DNA of 6,618 bases, taken from Cesiribacter sp. GTDB taxonomy: Bacteria > Bacteroidota > Bacteroidia > Cytophagales > Cyclobacteriaceae. Below, piece by piece: positions 5,533-6,618 of this stretch. The notes under the pieces are model-generated. The model saw nothing but the letters and a program-made list of their open reading frames with translations, did no database searches and was not told the origin of the DNA. The position numbers and the translations under genes were made by a program. The DNA lies in assembly GCA_030147305.1 (NCBI GenBank), contig JASLAE010000153.1, forward strand, positions 1 through 6,618, given 5' to 3'. The stretch's first letter is position 1. Every line of letters begins with the position of its first letter.

Positions 5533-6615
5533 ATGATGGAGAGTGCCATAAGCCTTTTAGAACAACTTGCGAATCATTCTAATGATCTAACCTTTGTTTA
5601 TGATTTTGATAAGCAGCAATTTCAGTTCTTAAGCGATTCTGCTCACCAACTGTTAGGACTGGATAAGGAAGCTATCAACCAACAACCTGCAAAATTGCTC
5701 TCGCTTATTCCGGCAGAAGATAAGGAGCATGTGCTGGAAGAAATAGGGAAGCTTAAAAGGGGCAGCCATCACATTAACTTCACCTTCCGGATTATGCTGG
5801 ATGGCCAGCAAATAAAGTGGCTGCACCTGAAAGCTTACCGCCTGGCACAGCAAAATAACCAAAACACATTTTTTGCCGGCATTGCAGAAGACATCACAAC
5901 ACAAAAAATTTACGAGCAGGGCGTACTGGCCATTAAAGAACAAAAAAATGTAATCCTGCAGGTATTAGGGCATGATCTGCGTACGCCTTTGAGCAATATT
6001 TCACTGTCTATGAATTTGCTGACCCAGGAATTAAATGTGGAAGAAAATAAAAAGGTTAAAAACTTAATAGACATCGTTGAGAGGACCTGCCGCAATTCTC
6101 TGGCAATGATCAAGCAGATCATTAATCTGGAATATGTAGAAACACAGGAGATGGGTATCCAGAAAAGACGTGATGACATCATCTTTAGGATTCAAAACCA
6201 GATAGATACTTTCCGTTCTCTGGACAGGTCGGGGAAAACCTTTCTGTTCCATAAAAATACCGAATCGCTCTATACCAGCATCGATAGTATCAGGTTTATG
6301 CTGATTATAGAAAATTTACTGACCAACGCCTATAAATTTACCAAACCCGAAGGGGTGATTGAAGTGTATCTGGAGGCTCAGGAACAAAGCGTACTAATCA
6401 AAGTACAAGATAATGGCATTGGGATACCAGAAAACCTCAAGCCGCTGATCTTCGATAAATTTACCAGCGCCCGCCGCAAAGGCACGCAGGGCGAAGTGCC
6501 GGTTGGCCTTGGCATGCACCTGATCAAAACCATGGTGGAGCAGCTGGAAGGCAGGATCTGGTTTGAAAGCCAGGAAGGCCAGGGCACAACTTTTTATGTG
6601 GAACTACCCCTCTAA
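5533..6615 (+). CDS. Soluble PAS-domain sensor histidine kinase
   Basis: A 360-residue kinase without membrane segments, so the signal is probably sensed in the cytoplasm. An N-terminal PAS domain with PAC-like end spans about 10-125 (FVYDFDKQQFQFLSDSAHQLLG... ending FFAGIAEDITTQK). A short coiled linker leads to the dimerisation helix with the H-box GHDLRTPL, phosphorylated His H147. The ATPase domain shows the N-box NLLTNAYKFT (N261, N265), G1 box DNGIGIP (293-299), F-box IFDKF (306-310), G2 box GLGMHL (325-330) and the closing GRIWFESQEGQGTTFYVELP. All catalytic boxes are intact. Two ATG codons stand in tandem at 5533 and 5536, either of which could be used; no clear ribosome site precedes them. 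The ligand of the PAS domain cannot be read, and no Cys or His haem or flavin signature stands out. No response regulator is visible before the window ends three bases after the stop. Confidence 0.92.
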   Translation: MMESAISLLEQLANHSNDLTFVYDFDKQQFQFLSDSAHQLLGLDKEAINQQPAKLLSLIPAEDKEHVLEEIGKLKRGSHHINFTFRIMLDGQQIKWLHLKAYRLAQQNNQNTFFAGIAEDITTQKIYEQGVLAIKEQKNVILQVLGHDLRTPLSNISLSMNLLTQELNVEENKKVKNLIDIVERTCRNSLAMIKQIINLEYVETQEMGIQKRRDDIIFRIQNQIDTFRSLDRSGKTFLFHKNTESLYTSIDSIRFMLIIENLLTNAYKFTKPEGVIEVYLEAQEQSVLIKVQDNGIGIPENLKPLIFDKFTSARRKGTQGEVPVGLGMHLIKTMVEQLEGRIWFESQEGQGTTFYVELPL

Positions 6616-6618
6616 AAT

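Noticed and set aside
1..6618. Mobile element, CRISPR array, toxin-antitoxin or phage defence system
   Set aside because: No transposase, terminal repeats, spaced repeats or defence-type domains were seen; gene content is core-type respiratory and regulatory.

Overview
The window looks like chromosomal DNA of a Bacteroidetes bacterium, probably of the Cytophagales type. This is an inference from three things: A-rich stretches instead of strong Shine-Dalgarno sequences before the starts, a promoter matching TAnnTTTG, and the protein types (a CcoI-like ATPase with a Cys-rich N-terminal domain, a tandem UspA protein, a Crp/Fnr regulator with N-terminal cysteines, and a soluble PAS histidine kinase). 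No mobile element, CRISPR array, tRNA or rRNA was seen.

Layout. Bases 1-124 are the 3' end of a rightward histidine kinase gene. It converges on a leftward block occupying about 5129-277. In transcription order that block is a 94-residue protein of unknown function (5129-4845), an Fnr-like regulator (4584-3874) ending at a clear intrinsic terminator (3833-3856), then a two-gene unit made of a tandem universal-stress protein (3568-2711) and a CcoI/FixI-type copper P-type ATPase (2718-277) that overlap by 8 bases. A 403-base intergenic region (5130-5532) separates this block from a rightward PAS histidine kinase (5533-6615). That region holds a good leftward promoter, several possible RNA hairpins, an 8-bp direct repeat at 11-bp period and a possible 37-codon ORF.

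How the parts may work together. FNR-box-like palindromes lie upstream of the fnr-like gene (ATGATATAAATCAT, 4792-4805) and upstream of the usp-ccoI unit (TTGATATTAATCAT on the minus strand, 3782-3795). The regulator has cysteines compatible with an oxygen- or redox-labile metal centre and an FNR-like recognition helix. The simplest reading is a small oxygen/redox circuit in which the regulator controls itself and the usp-ccoI operon. CcoI would supply copper for cbb3-type cytochrome oxidase. The usual ccoS and ccoNOP genes do not follow ccoI here, so its oxidase must be encoded elsewhere. The two kinases have no response regulator within the window.
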